Positions 11,601 to 24,590 of a stretch of 64,000 bases of DNA are shown here, piece by piece. Under the pieces are notes generated by a model. It saw only the letters and a list, made by a program, of their open reading frames with translations. It made no database searches and was not told the origin of the DNA. Made by a program: the position numbers and the translations under genes. The first letter of the stretch is position 1. Each line of letters opens with the position of its first letter. The stretch is from Liolophura sinensis (lineage: Eukaryota; Mollusca; Polyplacophora; Chitonida; Chitonidae): assembly GCF_032854445.1 (NCBI RefSeq), contig NC_088300.1, positions 56,456,984-56,520,983 on the forward strand, given 5' to 3'.

Positions 11601-14600
11601 CGTAGATTGTTTACTGTCTGCAATCGACATGCAGACAGTCTTTGTCACAGTTAAACATTCAGATATGTCTTGTGACAAATTGTTAAAACTGCAAATGACA
11701 TGAAGGCAGTCTTTGTCACACTCTAAACATTGTTACATTCTGCAATTGACATGCAGACAGTCCTTGTTGTCGCACTCTAGACATTTAGAGGTTTCTCGTC
11801 AACATCTAGACAGTTATATATAGTCCTCTTGACCATTCAAGGCATTAGTCCTTGTTCTGCCCTAGACATTCAGACAGACGTAAAATTGAAATTAACATGC
11901 AGATATGCACATCTGTCACAAGCTAAATATTCAGACAGCCCTTGTAATACTCTAAACCTTCAGACAATCGTTGTCACAATCTAGACATTCAGACACTTTA
12001 GACAATCCCCTAATCCTTATCCAGCTCCAAATAATCAGAAAGTCCTCATCACACTCTTGACATTCAGACACATCCTTGACACACTGCAGTTGACATAAGG
12101 ATTATGATGGATAGCCCTTGGCTTCAGAAAATGACTGATCTATTTTCTGATTTAATCTACAGTTTCTCGTGAACATGACGTAATTGACCATTGTGTTATT
12201 TTGGGCGTTAGGCTTATTTACTGTTATTGCGCTATTAAACATATTTATGGGTATAAAGCATTGCTTGAACGTAGAACATGTTCAGTAGCTAACTGTGAAC
12301 ATACTTATTGTAATAACAACTGTAGACAAAATGTATTGACCAAACTTTAAGAAGTCTGGCTGTCAGCGGTTTGGGGGGAATTACTGAAATTGCGATGAAA
12401 TGATTTGTGATACTCGTTACTATCACTGGGCTTTATCAGCAAGCTTACCACACAAATTGTTTTTCCGGAATTTTGCACCGCACACGGAAGCACCGGTCTT
12501 GTAAGGCGTGGAAAAGTCTCCAACATTACCTCTACAACAGTAGAACGTTACATGTAAGTGTTTCTTCAACCTCAACTCTCAGCTCTTTTATTCTGGTCAT
12601 ATCGCGACGGTGTCCTCTTATAACAGTTCCGTCATAGAGCCACCTTTTCTTCTCATGGCAGTTCGGTTATTTCGCGACGGTATCCGCTTGCAACAGTTTG
12701 GTGGTATCGTGACGGTGTCTCTTGTAACAGTTCAGTCATATCGCGACGGCGTCACCACGTAACAATTCGGCCAATATCACGATGGTGTCCCTTTGTAACA
12801 GTTTGCTCATATCTCGACGGAGTTGCTTTGTAACGGTTTGGTCATATTACAACGGAGTCGTCTTGTAACAGTTTAGTCACATCATAACGGTGTCCCGTTG
12901 TAATAGTTCAGTTATATCACAACGATGTCCCTTTGTAACAGTTTGGTGATATTACAACAGCGTTCCCTTGTAACAGTTCGGTCTTATCACTCCTATGTTC
13001 CTTTGTAACTATTTGGTCGTGTCCTCTTGCCTACCAGAAATGGGTTTGTCCATTTAAAAGTGCAACGTTATGGATGCACCAACAATAACATATACTCTTG
13101 GTAATTTTCAAACATTTTCATTTGTTTCTTTTAGCAATGGGAAGTTACATAATAACTTTAGAGTTTATAATATGTTCACATTAATATGTGTATTTTATAA
13201 AACCAGTGTGTGCTGGTAAGCTAAGTGTGAATTTCTTGAAAACATTTTTAATAAAATCTTGTCATTTAATCTCAAACATTAAAAGCGTGAACAAACAAGG
13301 GCTTACGCTGGACCATAGTTGCATACATAGAACTTCCGAACGTTTGAACAATCTGCGTATGCGCATCCAATGCGCGAAGTCTTCGCCCAAACCATCTGCA
13401 ACAACAACAGTATAACATAAGTCACACATTCCGTAACACCATTTAGTAACGGTCGCTGTCTCATAAGAAGTTGACTGATACAGACACATCTGCAACTAAA
13501 CAGATTAGTATTATCATCATCATCATCATCATCATATTACAGTTATTAATGTGATTTGTGTTGGCGGCCATGGAAGGCACGGAGGCAACAACTTCACCTG
13601 TTAGGACAGCGCTTTTACCCGCAATCTACGTCAGATTCAGCACATTTCAGACTCTATGTGACAGTATTTGTGAGAAATGTATATACTGGAATAACAAACT
13701 GACTAGAGGGCATGCAAAGAAGTGTGGTCACCGAAAGAAGCGTAGTCGCCGAAACAAGTGTGGTCACCAAAACAAGCGTGGTTACCGAAGGAAAAGTGGT
13801 CACCGAAAGAAAAGTGGCCACGAAAGCAAGTGTGGTCACCCAAGGAAGTGTGGTCACCGAAAGAAACGTGGCCACCGAAACAAATGTGGTCACCAAAACA
13901 AGTGTGGTCACCGAAGGAAATGTGGTCACCGAAAAAAACGTGGCCACGAAAACAAGTGTGGTCACCGAAGGAAGTGTGGTCACCAAAAGAAACGTGGCCA
14001 CCAAAAGAAGTGTGGTCACCGAAGGAAGTGTGGTCACCAAAAGAAACGTGGCCACCAAAAGAAGTGTGGTCACAGAGAGAAGCGTGGTCACCAAAAGAAG
14101 CGTGCTTACCAAAAAAAGCGAGGCACCCAAGAAAGTGCGCTCAACGAAAGAAGAGTGGTCGCCAGTAGAAGCTGAGTCACCTCAACTAATACAATCTCTA
14201 GTATATAGGCCTGTTTTAGATGTTTCGTACACGAAGATTCAAATTCCTTGTCTTGGACAAGGAAATCGTAGATTCGGCAATTCTCACTTTTCGTGGGGCT
14301 TTGGTTACAGTAAGTGGTCAGCGGCGCTCGTGTGGCCGTTTGTGCAGTCTAACATGCGTTGTCTTTCACCAAACGTCACACGCGGGAAGCGTCGATAATA
14401 AACAAGTTATCACCTTAGCTTATTAGATGATTTATAGGTTTTCTGGTTATATCAGGAATCCCTAATGTACATTCAGGCTTGCTTTAAAGGCTAAATTTAC
14501 CAGCTTTGCGAAATGATTCATTGACAGATATCAGCTGTTATTTACGGTAAACACGTCGTTTGGACTGGCTTGACCCGAGAGGAAACAGTCATTGATTTGA

Positions 14601-17600
14601 AGTAATGGCTTAACTAAAGACAAAGTAAACAGAGCCGCTTATAGTCCCACAAAATATCGTATTGCATCGAGGTATACCTGTGTATAATGGCCGGTCGCAC
14701 TGAAATCGTTCTTGCTCTTCATCCCGAATGTGAAATCGTCTTTCTCATTGTACCAGCCATTTACCGCAGCTTCCCAGTCCTTATATCCTCGTGCCAAGTT
14801 CTGGCCCACACTGAATCTGCCTGTATTGTGCCCAATAATAAGTTACACAAGCATAGTATTCGTATTAGTGTAAGAAGACTACAGCAAACACAATTTGTCT
14901 GCAGGGATTTACTGTTTTTCCCTCAGTTAGTGTTTAACGCCGTGTTAAAAAAGTTTGCACTTATTTGACGACGGTCAGGGTAGACAAAACTGGAGAGCCG
15001 GGACAAATCAATGGACATGGTCAGTTTTTTCCTCATTGACATACTAGTTAATAAGCTGGATTCACACTGTAGGCAATTTAACATCGATGATGTCAGTAGC
15101 GGCAACTTTAATGGATGATTTAAAGAACGTTTACTAAATTTCCCACTTAGACTATATTGTATACATATTTAGAGAAAATGTGGAATTAGACTTGAAGTGA
15201 AGAAAGAGCTATATGTTACCTGGAATGGTACGTTTGGAACCTTTGTCATGATCATACAAGCAGTTTTCTGCCCAACCCTCGGCTATTTTGGCTATCTCAT
15301 CATCCCAACTCTGTCAAATGGTATATACAAACAGAAAGCAAAAAACTTCGTCATTATATGTCAAGGTGTAAAAATCGCCATGGATGTATGACCTCGTGTA
15401 CCACCAATTAACAGGTTCCGATATATACGGCGTAAATATACCACCTACAAGAGGGCTATATGCGTACGATATGAATTACACTTATGAAGGGGTTATACTT
15501 ATATACATGACATTAATTGTATACCACTTATATATAAGGTATATATACACAGTACATTTACATGTACCACTCAAAAAGGAGCTAGAGAATTATGAATAAG
15601 GGGCTATACACAACATTATGGTAAGGGCCTAAATACACTCCTGAGAATAACGGTATCCTCAGCTAACTCATCCTTTTCATTTCACCGGCGGTTAATGAAA
15701 ACATTCTCAAGAAAAATGTTAGTGGCGAAACAAACACAGACAGTTCAACAAATACAATCAAGAAATTAAATTCATCATAAGTTTAACGGAACAGTTATAC
15801 TCAAATGTGTATACGACCGGTTTTTAACTCTGTAAGAAAATACAAACTATACACATAACTCAGAGCCTAATTCCGAACCCGTCATCAACGAGGAATCGGA
15901 ATGCTCTTTGCGCAGGCGTTTGTTAGTAGCACGTCATGCGTGTAGGTGCATTACAAAGCACAGTTACAGTATTGCTATAATCTGTACCAAGAACCACTGA
16001 TATAGTGTATTGTGTTTTTTGACACCGTTGTCTCGCTGAATGCTCATCATTATATATCTGATGTAGTGTGTCAAATTGAGACTTAATCGACGTCGAGATA
16101 TGGTCAGCTGGAAAGAGTAGTCAAACGTCAGACCACACATCCAGGGTTAGACCCATGCTCAGAGTGTTGTGCTTGACATGAGGCGACCAGTTCATGAGAC
16201 AATACAGATGGAAACAATGGTGAACTTACTTATACACTATCACTCTACATAGTCCAGGCATCCGAATAATACCTCGTACCCACATTGTTCCCTTCTTAAG
16301 CTGAAAATGGGCGGATTCCAGTGAGTCTACATTTCATATCGTATCTGACACAAAAATCCCCCTAGAAGAACCTGGGGCTTTGTGATGCCACATCTGGAGG
16401 TTTTGTTTTCAAGAGTACCCAGTTGTCGTCTAGTGTTGCGATGTTCACACCTTCATTGTCGTCATTAAAATACGAATTACACAGCCGACTTGTACAGCCT
16501 AGCTGCCATTTCAGTGTGTGTCACGGGTCGCTAGACGCTTTCAGGAAGATGCAGGCTGAGAAAATAACACAAGGACTGAAAATGTTGACGCTGCCCTAAC
16601 TCATTGACGCGGATGAAACGAGATAAAGAAAGGTGGAAAGTAAAACCTGAGATGTGACTTAATTGGAATTAGATGTGTGTTTTGATAGTGAACGCTACAG
16701 CAGTCACCTACACCCAAAAAACTATTCTGTTAAAATATGTTTTCTTGGTGGTGGAACAGATTATGTTATTGCTACAAACTGTTATGTTATATATGATAGA
16801 CATATGTGCCTATTATTCTAACAGAATGTTTTTCTTGGTGTAATGGGATACTGTGTTGTCCATAGTATGTTGCAGCAACATTATCAATTTAAGCATCATA
16901 TAGGAATCATAGCATTATGTTAAATTTAACAGATTACTTTTTAGAGTGTAGTGGGCTCAGCTGTTGACCAGTGAGGAATATCGACATGTTTAGTAACTTG
17001 TTTATCTGGATACCATTATTAACGATGTTAAGAAGACACACAAAGCCACAAGAGTTATGTACATAAGTATTTTTCTTTTGTGTAAGTCCTTTTCCATAAT
17101 TAACAACCTGCCCCAGGGTCTGGTGGGACCCCGCATGTGACTTCTCAAATACAACTTGTACAAAGAAATCCATATATTAACTTTCCAGTCGTTTGTTCCC
17201 ATATAGCCTCTAATTCTAGACGCGTGCTGTTTCCTGAAAAAACAGTCCATCTGGAAAGGCTTGAGTTTACATTACAACCAATAAATAATGACCCGTACCT
17301 TGCCATCGCTTTCATAAGACTTAGATATTGTGAGAACTAAAAGAACTCATAGAACTACCTACAAATAACTATCACAATGATATATCAGGAGCTGAAACTT
17401 GATATGCTATTTAATATTTAGATCGGTTTATGTACAGCCTGACTTACCATTTTGAGCATGTTGGCCGCTTTTGGTGAAACTTTGGACCGGTAATCATTAT
17501 GAAGGTTAACGATAAGCTGTTTGTCTGCTTCTGACAGACCTACAGATGATATTCAAAATAAAGCATTTATACAATGAAACCAATGAAAACAATTCGCAGC

Positions 17601-18343
17601 GATATATGCATAAGAGAGTGTGATAAACCAAAACACTATTGACTACTGACATTCGGTCAAAAAGGTTGGATACTGTTATTTATTATGTTGTCTTATTAAT
17701 GTAAGACATTTAGTGTCAATGTAATGATATAAATTAATCCTTTGTACAGATGTTGATATTAGTAGATAAGTGACTGATACATTATCACAGGATGAAACCT
17801 CTAACCAATTGCTGTATTTGTGCGTATAAAAATATGTTAAAAACGATTAAAGCGTCAGTAGAACGTGACATTTTCTTACCGGATTGCTGTACATTTGAAG
17901 ATTTGGGTAAACATGCTGAGTGAGATTCGATCCTTTTGAGCTTCGCCTTACAAGTTCTGCCCGATCCTTCCTGGAAGGTATAGAGAAAGGAATACTAAGA
18001 CATTAACACACCTGTTTTTGACCACCTACACATACTGAATATAGCAATCTTTGCGTACAACGCTGATCTATTATATAATTAGCTCAAGACAAAGGTTCCA
18101 AACCAGTATAGCATATCCGGCCAAAATGCAAAGTGTAGAAAGTACGCCAAAAGCCCTCATTGTCGTAGAGTTGTGATTCTGCCTGGGTCGTTCAACGCTC
18201 TTTTCACGATGTGCTCTAGTGACGTCTCTTCAGTGGCTGTCAGTCAGCCGGGCATATCCAGATATATGATAGCCAGAACCCTCCCTAGCGATGTCACTGT
18301 CAATAGTCGACACCCATGCACGGAATGACATCATCTATGCATA

Positions 18344-18401
<58 letters not shown>

Positions 18402-21400
18402 GGTGGGTGGGGGGGTGGGGTGGATATCTGTAAAGCAAATATCCGCCATTTGTTCTATTGCTGATTGCCACCATATTGAACAATAACACACCTAAACCCA
18501 TGCACCCACCATAAGTATGACAGCACCCACTTACCGAGTTACGACGCTCTCTATGAAGGTATCTTTGCCCAAAAACATCCGGACTGGCAACTGCATTAAG
18601 AAAACAAACAACTTAATACTCATTTGCAAGCCAAAGGCGAACTAAGATTCTCTCTGCAAACAATAATTTTGCAGCTCAGCTACACCTACAGCTTAAGAGA
18701 TAAAAATAGGTCGTCACTGTAGATGCCTTTACGCAGTGTGTTCAAGAATCTATTAATATATGGTATTTTCATGGTAATTAGAGTAAATTTTTGTTTACTG
18801 TTGGTCATTTTCTGGGCGTGATATACTTAATGAACTGTTGCACTATGACAAACTGCAACATACTTGTATAGTGTAGATTGCGGCTGACATGTTAATATAA
18901 GATTGGTATATAGGGTTAAATTTACGTGATGTCAAATATTGTGACTTGTAAGCTGCGATGGTGTTGTGTGGACAGGTGTGGTGATAAAGAAGTTGCGTGA
19001 ATTTTTATGCGAACAGGTATCTTGGGTGTGAAGTCTGTTGATAACTCTGATTTACGGTCGAGAGATTATCACACGTCCGACCACTCGAACAGGGCGGGTA
19101 TATTTGTACTGTTATCATCCTCAGGTTATCACACCTCAGATTAAGTTCCATCTCAAACATATATACGATTTATGGCGACACATATGTATGTCTATATTGA
19201 CATAAATATGATGTGCTTTTTCTCAAGAATTTCTATATTTACAGATTCCACGCCTGAACCAAAATTTAGCGAAATACGCACCAACACACCTGATATACGA
19301 GAACACAAAAACACAGGTTATACAATGACCTAAATCTGATATTCAGATACGCCCATCACGCAATGCCATACATGAATCACTGAGCGTCTTTTCATGCCTT
19401 ATGTCAGGACAGCTTACCTTTATTCTATTCAGATCTATTATTTCATCTAGACAGCATGGCTTCACTGTTTGTTCCTATTTATATTATATTGAATTTCCTA
19501 GTGCCTTGTTGATGGCTGTGTGTATATACAAGCCTGTAAGTACCAATCTAGTTGATATTATATTGACGAGGGCTGTATAGTGAGACAAAATATAGAATAT
19601 CATGTCAGGTCTGTGACCTCGAAACAGTTAAGTCTATTCTTTGATTGTCTTTTTTATAGTATTTTAATTATCCATGCCTTTAAAGCAATCGAACACATTT
19701 TTTATTTCTACTCTGAAATTTTACTGTATACTAGTTGTTTGCGTTGGATATCCCTGCGATTTCAGTATATACAGCAGATTTATGGCTTTTGGATGTTTGC
19801 TCAAATCAAGCCATGAGTCATCGTATTGTTCCTGTAAAGAACAGTTTTCAGATTGTTGGGGACCACACAAGCCACGACGTATTTACAATATCATTTGACT
19901 CTATCATGAAAATCCCAAAAGAGTAATCTATACGTCTTTAGGCGCTGCTGTTTTACGTCGGTTTTAAGTCCAGTACTTCAAATGCTAGGATCGAAAAAGC
20001 GATTGCTATATATATCATCCTTTGGTAAAGCCAAGGGCTGGTCTTTATTAAGAAAATACCAATTAATCATCGATAAAATGAGATTAGAGTCAAATACCAG
20101 TGAAGACTACAGCCTGGTAACCGCAAATCAGGTCGATGTGTTCCACTATATACAAGCTGTTAATTGCAGTAATCTTAGTGGTAACAGAGAAATGCCGTTC
20201 ATTGACGACAGGTGTGGCGGGCCTAGCGTTTACCGATACATTTATCGGCGTCTTATCATTAGTCACACGTAATACTTTCTACTCGACTTTCTCCAGTAGA
20301 AATCGCTTTAGCTTTTGTGTGATTAATTTTTCGATCTGAAAAATATCACTTTGGGCAGTCTTCAGCTTTTTAAACAACTTTTTTTATGGCTTAAGTTAAA
20401 GCCAGAACAAAGAATTGTTTGATGGTTGTAAGTCTTATAATAGTAAGATACTGTAGTGCTCGTGCTAAACCACCGAAGTTCGGCAAGTTACTGATTGACT
20501 TTCCCACGTGTGACGTACAGATATTGTCACTATTGTGTCCCATGAACCATTTGAACGGACAATGTGAAAACAGTCAGATGATGATATATATGCTGACTAT
20601 GTCAGCTCCCCTTGCCCGGTTTTACAAAACTTCCTGTGTTCAGTAAATTGCTTAAGTCTGTAGATTTTGTCTAAGCCCAGTATGGAGTGTTTCTGCATGG
20701 ACTAAACTAAAGCCAAACACTTCATAAGTATAATATACTATGTCGCCGAGAAACTGGACCCTAGTTTGATACTCTGCATTCTTCTTTGAAAACCTTGGGC
20801 GAGATCCGGCTTTCATATAAAGAGCAATGATTTGGTTACTGGGTTATCGCTATCCCTACTAGGTTTACCTCCTAACCCATCCGGCTATACACACTTAAGA
20901 AAAAGGAAACAGCTCACTTCAACTGTCGTTACTGTCGTATACATATCTGCATGCATGTGTAGTCACTTACCTACCAGTTGTAGCGTTCACACCAGGTATA
21001 GAGCAAACGATTATTTTGATAACTATCATGTCTTTTGGAAAATATGTTCATGTACAAAAGCGACATTACGGGCCGATCGTTATCATTACCCGTTGAGCCC
21101 ATTTACTGCACATTTACTAAAATTGTAATCTCCTGTACTGACACAGCAGCCATTATACTATGACAATTGTGACTGGCAAATGGCCATACCATGCGCATTG
21201 TAATGGGAATGTCCCTACCTGGAAATACGGTATTAGCAGTTAAAAAGTTTGGAGTCATCAAAGACCATTTTCATATGTTTCGGGCTTAGACAAATATAAC
21301 GTTTTCAGGTTACTCTAGGCCAATATATACCTCACTAGGTGCTTCTTCGAAAAAAAAAATTAACACCTGCACGCGCATATTTTGAGTCAACCTTTGACGG

Positions 21401-22728
21401 GTAGTATTTGCCTGTGAGGAGATGGGCGCCACAAAATACGTAGGGTTAGATAGACTAACATACTAAGCCTATAAGTAAAGACTGAATACAGTACATAAAC
21501 AATATGTTCAAATATTAAACATGTAAAAATGTTACTAAGGTTCAGTGACCTACATGAGTTTGATACAGTCATTAGTTGAAGCTAATTATGACCTAGATGT
21601 GACACAACTGTCCCATAATGACGTTCGAAATGTCTTGTGCTCAAAATGTCTCTGATCAAAACGTGGGTTGTCTAATTGTCAAACAAAACTATAGATTAAA
21701 GAGGCTATACTTGAGATTTTTAGTCCAAAACAGACATATACTGGCTAATCAGATCCAATTGTCTGTATTTAACCAAAATAGCTCTGAAGTTGGGCGACCC
21801 GGGATAAAAGCCTGGTCAGGTCATACCAAAGGCATAAAAGATGGTACTTGTTTCTGCCTCGATTGGGGGTCAACACTGAGAGGTTAGAGCAAGGAAGCAG
21901 GACTGGTTGGCCCGGTATAAGTATAATGTGTATGGGTGGAGTGCCATGTGTGGTGTCTTCCGCATGATATTTCAATGCATGGCGGCACAGACTCGCCCTG
22001 TTACAAGAAGACACAGTGTATATACTGCTAATACACAAATTATGTGGATGTGGGTTTTTGCCACAATATTGTGTACTACTCGTACACAGTCGTTTTTAGA
22101 GTATGCTAATTACCTGGAATATTCTCAAATAATAGCAAAAATTCGATTGGATTGCGCTGATTGCTTTTTTTGCCAAAATCTCTGGTATAGTATTTTTAAC
22201 ACTGTTATGTCAACCACATTAGGCTGCCCTCTAGATGACCACCTACACAACTCCGAGCTTTCCACCCTCGCGTGGGTGAGGGGTATGGCCACTTAACCTA
22301 TAACATGGGAGACTGTAATGTAAGACTTGCAGCCAGTGCCTCAGCTCTGTCTCGCCCTAAACACTCCTATTACCGTACGCTAATTCTACAGAAATCATTA
22401 AAAGGGCGAAAAAGAGAAGTGTTTGAGATCCGGAATTTAATAGGTGCTAGTATATTTTGAAATATTATTATTCAAGCCAAACACAACTGCCATGTGAAAA
22501 CATATGTCGCAGAGAATATCAAGGTCATCACAAATACTCGTTTATTGAATATTTGAGCAGTAGCCATGCGTTACAATAATACTTACAGTACACGCCTTAA
22601 CAGTTAAACTACCATACTGAAGAGCACTGCTGCAGCAATTCGTTAGTTCATTAATTAAAATAAAATATATTGCGGTGCGGACCGGTTTGTTGTTATCCCA
22701 TCTCACACAATGCTTTACACTTGACTAA

Positions 22729-22824
<96 letters not shown>

Positions 22825-23379
22825 CATAGTAACTGGTGTCTGGTTTGGTGTCTTCATCATGATGATGCAGCACTTTTCCTCCACTTCTGTTTCTTCTACC
22901 CAGAACCTTACAGCCGTCAGGTACGTGAAAAATCCTTGAGTAAGATATTTAATACCAACCATTCAATCAAGGTTTTGCGAGGTTTTCACAACATTTTCTT
23001 CCTACGTGTTGGTAGTGTGGCATTTTTCACTGCTGTCCTTAATCCTAATTAGAATTGGTAGCTAAAACTTTCGAAAGATTTGCTTGGCCCAAATGCTCTT
23101 GGCCAAAGGTTGCTCAAGAATCTAGCAAATCTAAATGGGAAATAGCAATTGAATTACATAAAATATGGAAATAAAACATTTAATAGAATGGTAAATTTAT
23201 TACGTGTATAGCTTAGGTCGACGTGACCTTTTCACAGTGGTCGAAATTGTCATATAATATATTATATACTTCATGATAATTCTGTATGTAACATATTTTA
23301 GTAATATACGAGTGAAGAGTATAGATTTGGTCTTACCTGTCCCCAGGACAGTGCACAGAAGCACGATTCCCGCGATCAT
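8670..23379 (-). CDS. Secreted CAP-domain protein with EGF-like, ShKT-like and Gly-Asn-Gly-Asp repeat regions
   Basis: Eleven coding exons on the minus strand join in phase with GT/AG introns: 23379-23337, 18590-18535, 17970-17880, 17539-17448, 15310-15220, 14820-14678, 13395-13307, 12531-12449, 10797-10696, 10132-10007 and 8887-8670, giving 377 residues. A signal peptide fills about residues 1-15. The CAP domain (about 65-229) shows LHNDYR with His77, WYNE with Glu150, the CAP1 signature GHYTQMVW (168-175) with His169, and the CAP2 signature VCNYGPAGN (196-204). A cysteine-rich EGF-like module follows (231-263), then a six-cysteine ShKT-like module (about 266-305), seven GNGD repeats (315-342) and a hydrophobic C-terminus (about 353-368). 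CAP proteins are mostly extracellular. ShKT is a structural module found in many enzymes and secreted proteins, so no toxic role is implied. The C-terminus suggests a GPI or membrane anchor, but its last nine residues are polar. The start is the only ATG giving a signal peptide in frame. Family assignment is very secure; the exact function is unknown. Confidence 0.94.
9246..9340. repeat. About 19-bp tandem repeat in last intron of the CAP gene
   Basis: Four copies of CGTCAGGTGACACCAAAAA, with A-run length variation, lie between the ShKT exon and the last exon. Confidence 0.9.
9543..9614. repeat. 24-bp tandem repeat, three copies
   Basis: Three consecutive 24-bp units begin ATCATTCATCA and end in TTCAAT or TTCAAC. 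They create the short open frames seen here, which are not genes. Confidence 0.9.
10775..12090. repeat. Minisatellite built from the 3' splice site of the EGF exon
   Basis: On the plus strand, degenerate units of about 33-36 bp contain CATTCAGACAGTC, TTTGTCACATTCTGCAATAG or close variants. The first unit overlaps the real intron-exon border of the EGF exon at 10797/10798, read on the minus strand as TTGCAG followed by AATGTGAC. The array fills most of the intron between the exons at 12449 and 10797. Confidence 0.9.
12590..13015. repeat. About 35-bp minisatellite
   Basis: Roughly eleven degenerate units carry TCATATCRCGACGGTGTCC and TTTGTAACAGTTTGG. It lies in the intron between the two last CAP-domain exons. 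Confidence 0.9.
13512..13535. repeat. (ATC)n microsatellite
   Basis: Eight consecutive ATC triplets, inside the CAP-gene intron. Confidence 0.95.
13713..14165. repeat. 18-bp minisatellite with several open frames
   Basis: About 25 units of 18 bp, consensus AAGTGTGGTCACCGAAAG. Because 18 is a multiple of three, each frame is a repeating peptide. All three plus frames and one minus frame are open, for example K-C-G-H-R-K in one frame. It sits within a 1.3-kb intron of the CAP gene (14677 to 13396), on the opposite strand to the gene, so the long open frames are best seen as by-products of the repeat. Confidence 0.92.
18344..18399. repeat. (TA)n microsatellite
   Basis: About 28 TA units followed by a G-rich GGGGTGGGTGGG stretch, in an intron of the CAP gene. 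Confidence 0.95.
21780..22040 (+). repeat. Second dispersed repeat family, copy 1
   Basis: It shares GAGAGGTTAGAGCAA, GGCTGGTTGGC-like and GTGTGGTGTCTTC blocks in the same order with 39655-39850, and parts of it recur at 47690-47800, 60905-61085 and others. The order and spacing point to one dispersed element of roughly 200-250 bp. The family name was not recognised. Confidence 0.7.
22734..22821. repeat. (CA)n(TA)n compound microsatellite
   Basis: About 16 CA units run straight into about 28 TA units. Confidence 0.95.
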
Positions 23380-24368
23380 ACTGCAGCCGTATCTACTATC
23401 AAAATGGTCCCACTGAGATGTCAAGCAATCGATTATTTTTTATCGGTAGATTAAAAAAAGTTAACGCCCATGCTCAAAGGCCACTATACCCGCTACATTA
23501 AAAGGAAAGGCTTCGTATTAGCTGACATTACATCACAACCTCTTCAAACACGGCTTCGAGCTACACGCATGCGTGGTCAGTGTCCAGCAGCCAAAGGTCC
23601 ATATCTGAGCCGTCCGATTATCCAACCCATGCGAGGTTTATAAGGCGAGAGTTGACGGGCCTAGCGCCGGGTTGTCCCGCAGTGAATCCCACGTTATTTA
23701 GGGGCAAAATAGCCTGGTAGACCTGACCACGCCAAATCCAATACACCACCAGCATTGCTCAATATTCCACTAGAAATGTACATCGCTGTAGATCAGTTCA
23801 AGAATGCATGGCTAGTGTGACATGTGAGGAAGAGGTCAGTGGGACCCTTTGTATAGGCGACAAATTTATACGTGGATATATGTGCACAGGTTTATGTTAT
23901 ATTCAGAGAGGCAATATTACACATTATAAGTGGACCTGCAAACCTTTCAATAAGGGAACAGTAAGCTTAGGTTCATACTGACTTCCTGGTTACTTTAAAT
24001 GTGGTGGGGCCCATTAATGATCGAGCTTTTGCCGCCTGTTCGCGAGCGTAGATGGTCTCACTCTATTAAACAGTCTGTAGTGCACTACTGTTAAGTGTTT
24101 AAATTGTGCATTTCTCTCGTTGTGAAGACGACTTTATGTGTTCTGCTATATACAACCTTGCACACGCACGAATACACAGATTTACAACTTTGTGTAAACC
24201 TGTGGTGCAGGTTGTTGTTTTTGTATCGGCGTTCCTACATATTTGAGATAATTATAAGTATTTCTCAAAAATGTAGTGATAATAATGTACAAATTACGAA
24301 ATTCTATGTCAATGTCTAATCTGATAGACCTTTACCTTCTATTTTCGCTCTTATTTCACACAACAAAT
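23380..24368. other. Upstream region of the CAP-domain gene
   Basis: No exon was recognised. This should hold the promoter and 5' UTR of the minus-strand CAP gene, whose ATG is at 23379. No clear TATA box at a fixed spacing was found. Confidence 0.4.
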
Positions 24369-24590
24369 GCGTAGTGACCCAGAAGCCTCTCACCAATGCG
24401 GTCGATGTGAGTTCAAGACCAGCTTATGCTGGCTTCCTCTCCGGCCGTACGTGGGAAGGTCTGCCAGCAACATGCAGATGGTCGTGGGTTTCCTCCGGGC
24501 TGTGCCCGGTTTCCACCCACCATAATGCTAGCCGCCGTCGTATAAGTGAAATATTCTTGAATACGGCGTAAAACAACAATCAAAGAAAAA
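24369..24590 (+). mobile_element. tRNA-derived SINE, nearly full length
   Basis: It begins inside the tRNA-like head (GCGTAGTGACCC), keeps the box B-like GAGTTCAAGACC, and runs through CTTCCTCTCCGGCCGTACGT, GGTCGTGGGTTTCC, CCACCATAATGC and AAATATTCTTGAATACGGCG to an A-rich end. Only the first 40 or so bases, with box A, are absent. Confidence 0.9.

Larger units (their letters stand above)
18591..23336 (-). other. First intron of the CAP-domain gene
   Basis: This 4.7-kb intron separates the signal-peptide exon from the rest. It contains a dispersed repeat (21780-22040) and a CA/TA microsatellite (22734-22821). No further coding exon was recognised in it; phase (1) is already matched by the flanking exons. 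Confidence 0.75.

Noticed and set aside
10775-12090. CRISPR-like array of regular short repeats
   Set aside because: The repeats are degenerate, there are no unique spacers, and the unit derives from an exon border in an animal genome.
13558-14398. Long overlapping open frames on both strands, up to 228 codons
   Set aside because: They are produced by an 18-bp repeat without stop codons, inside an intron of the CAP gene and mostly antisense to it.
22670-22962. Open frames with poly-Tyr/Ile and His/Thr runs
   Set aside because: They come from the CA/TA microsatellite.
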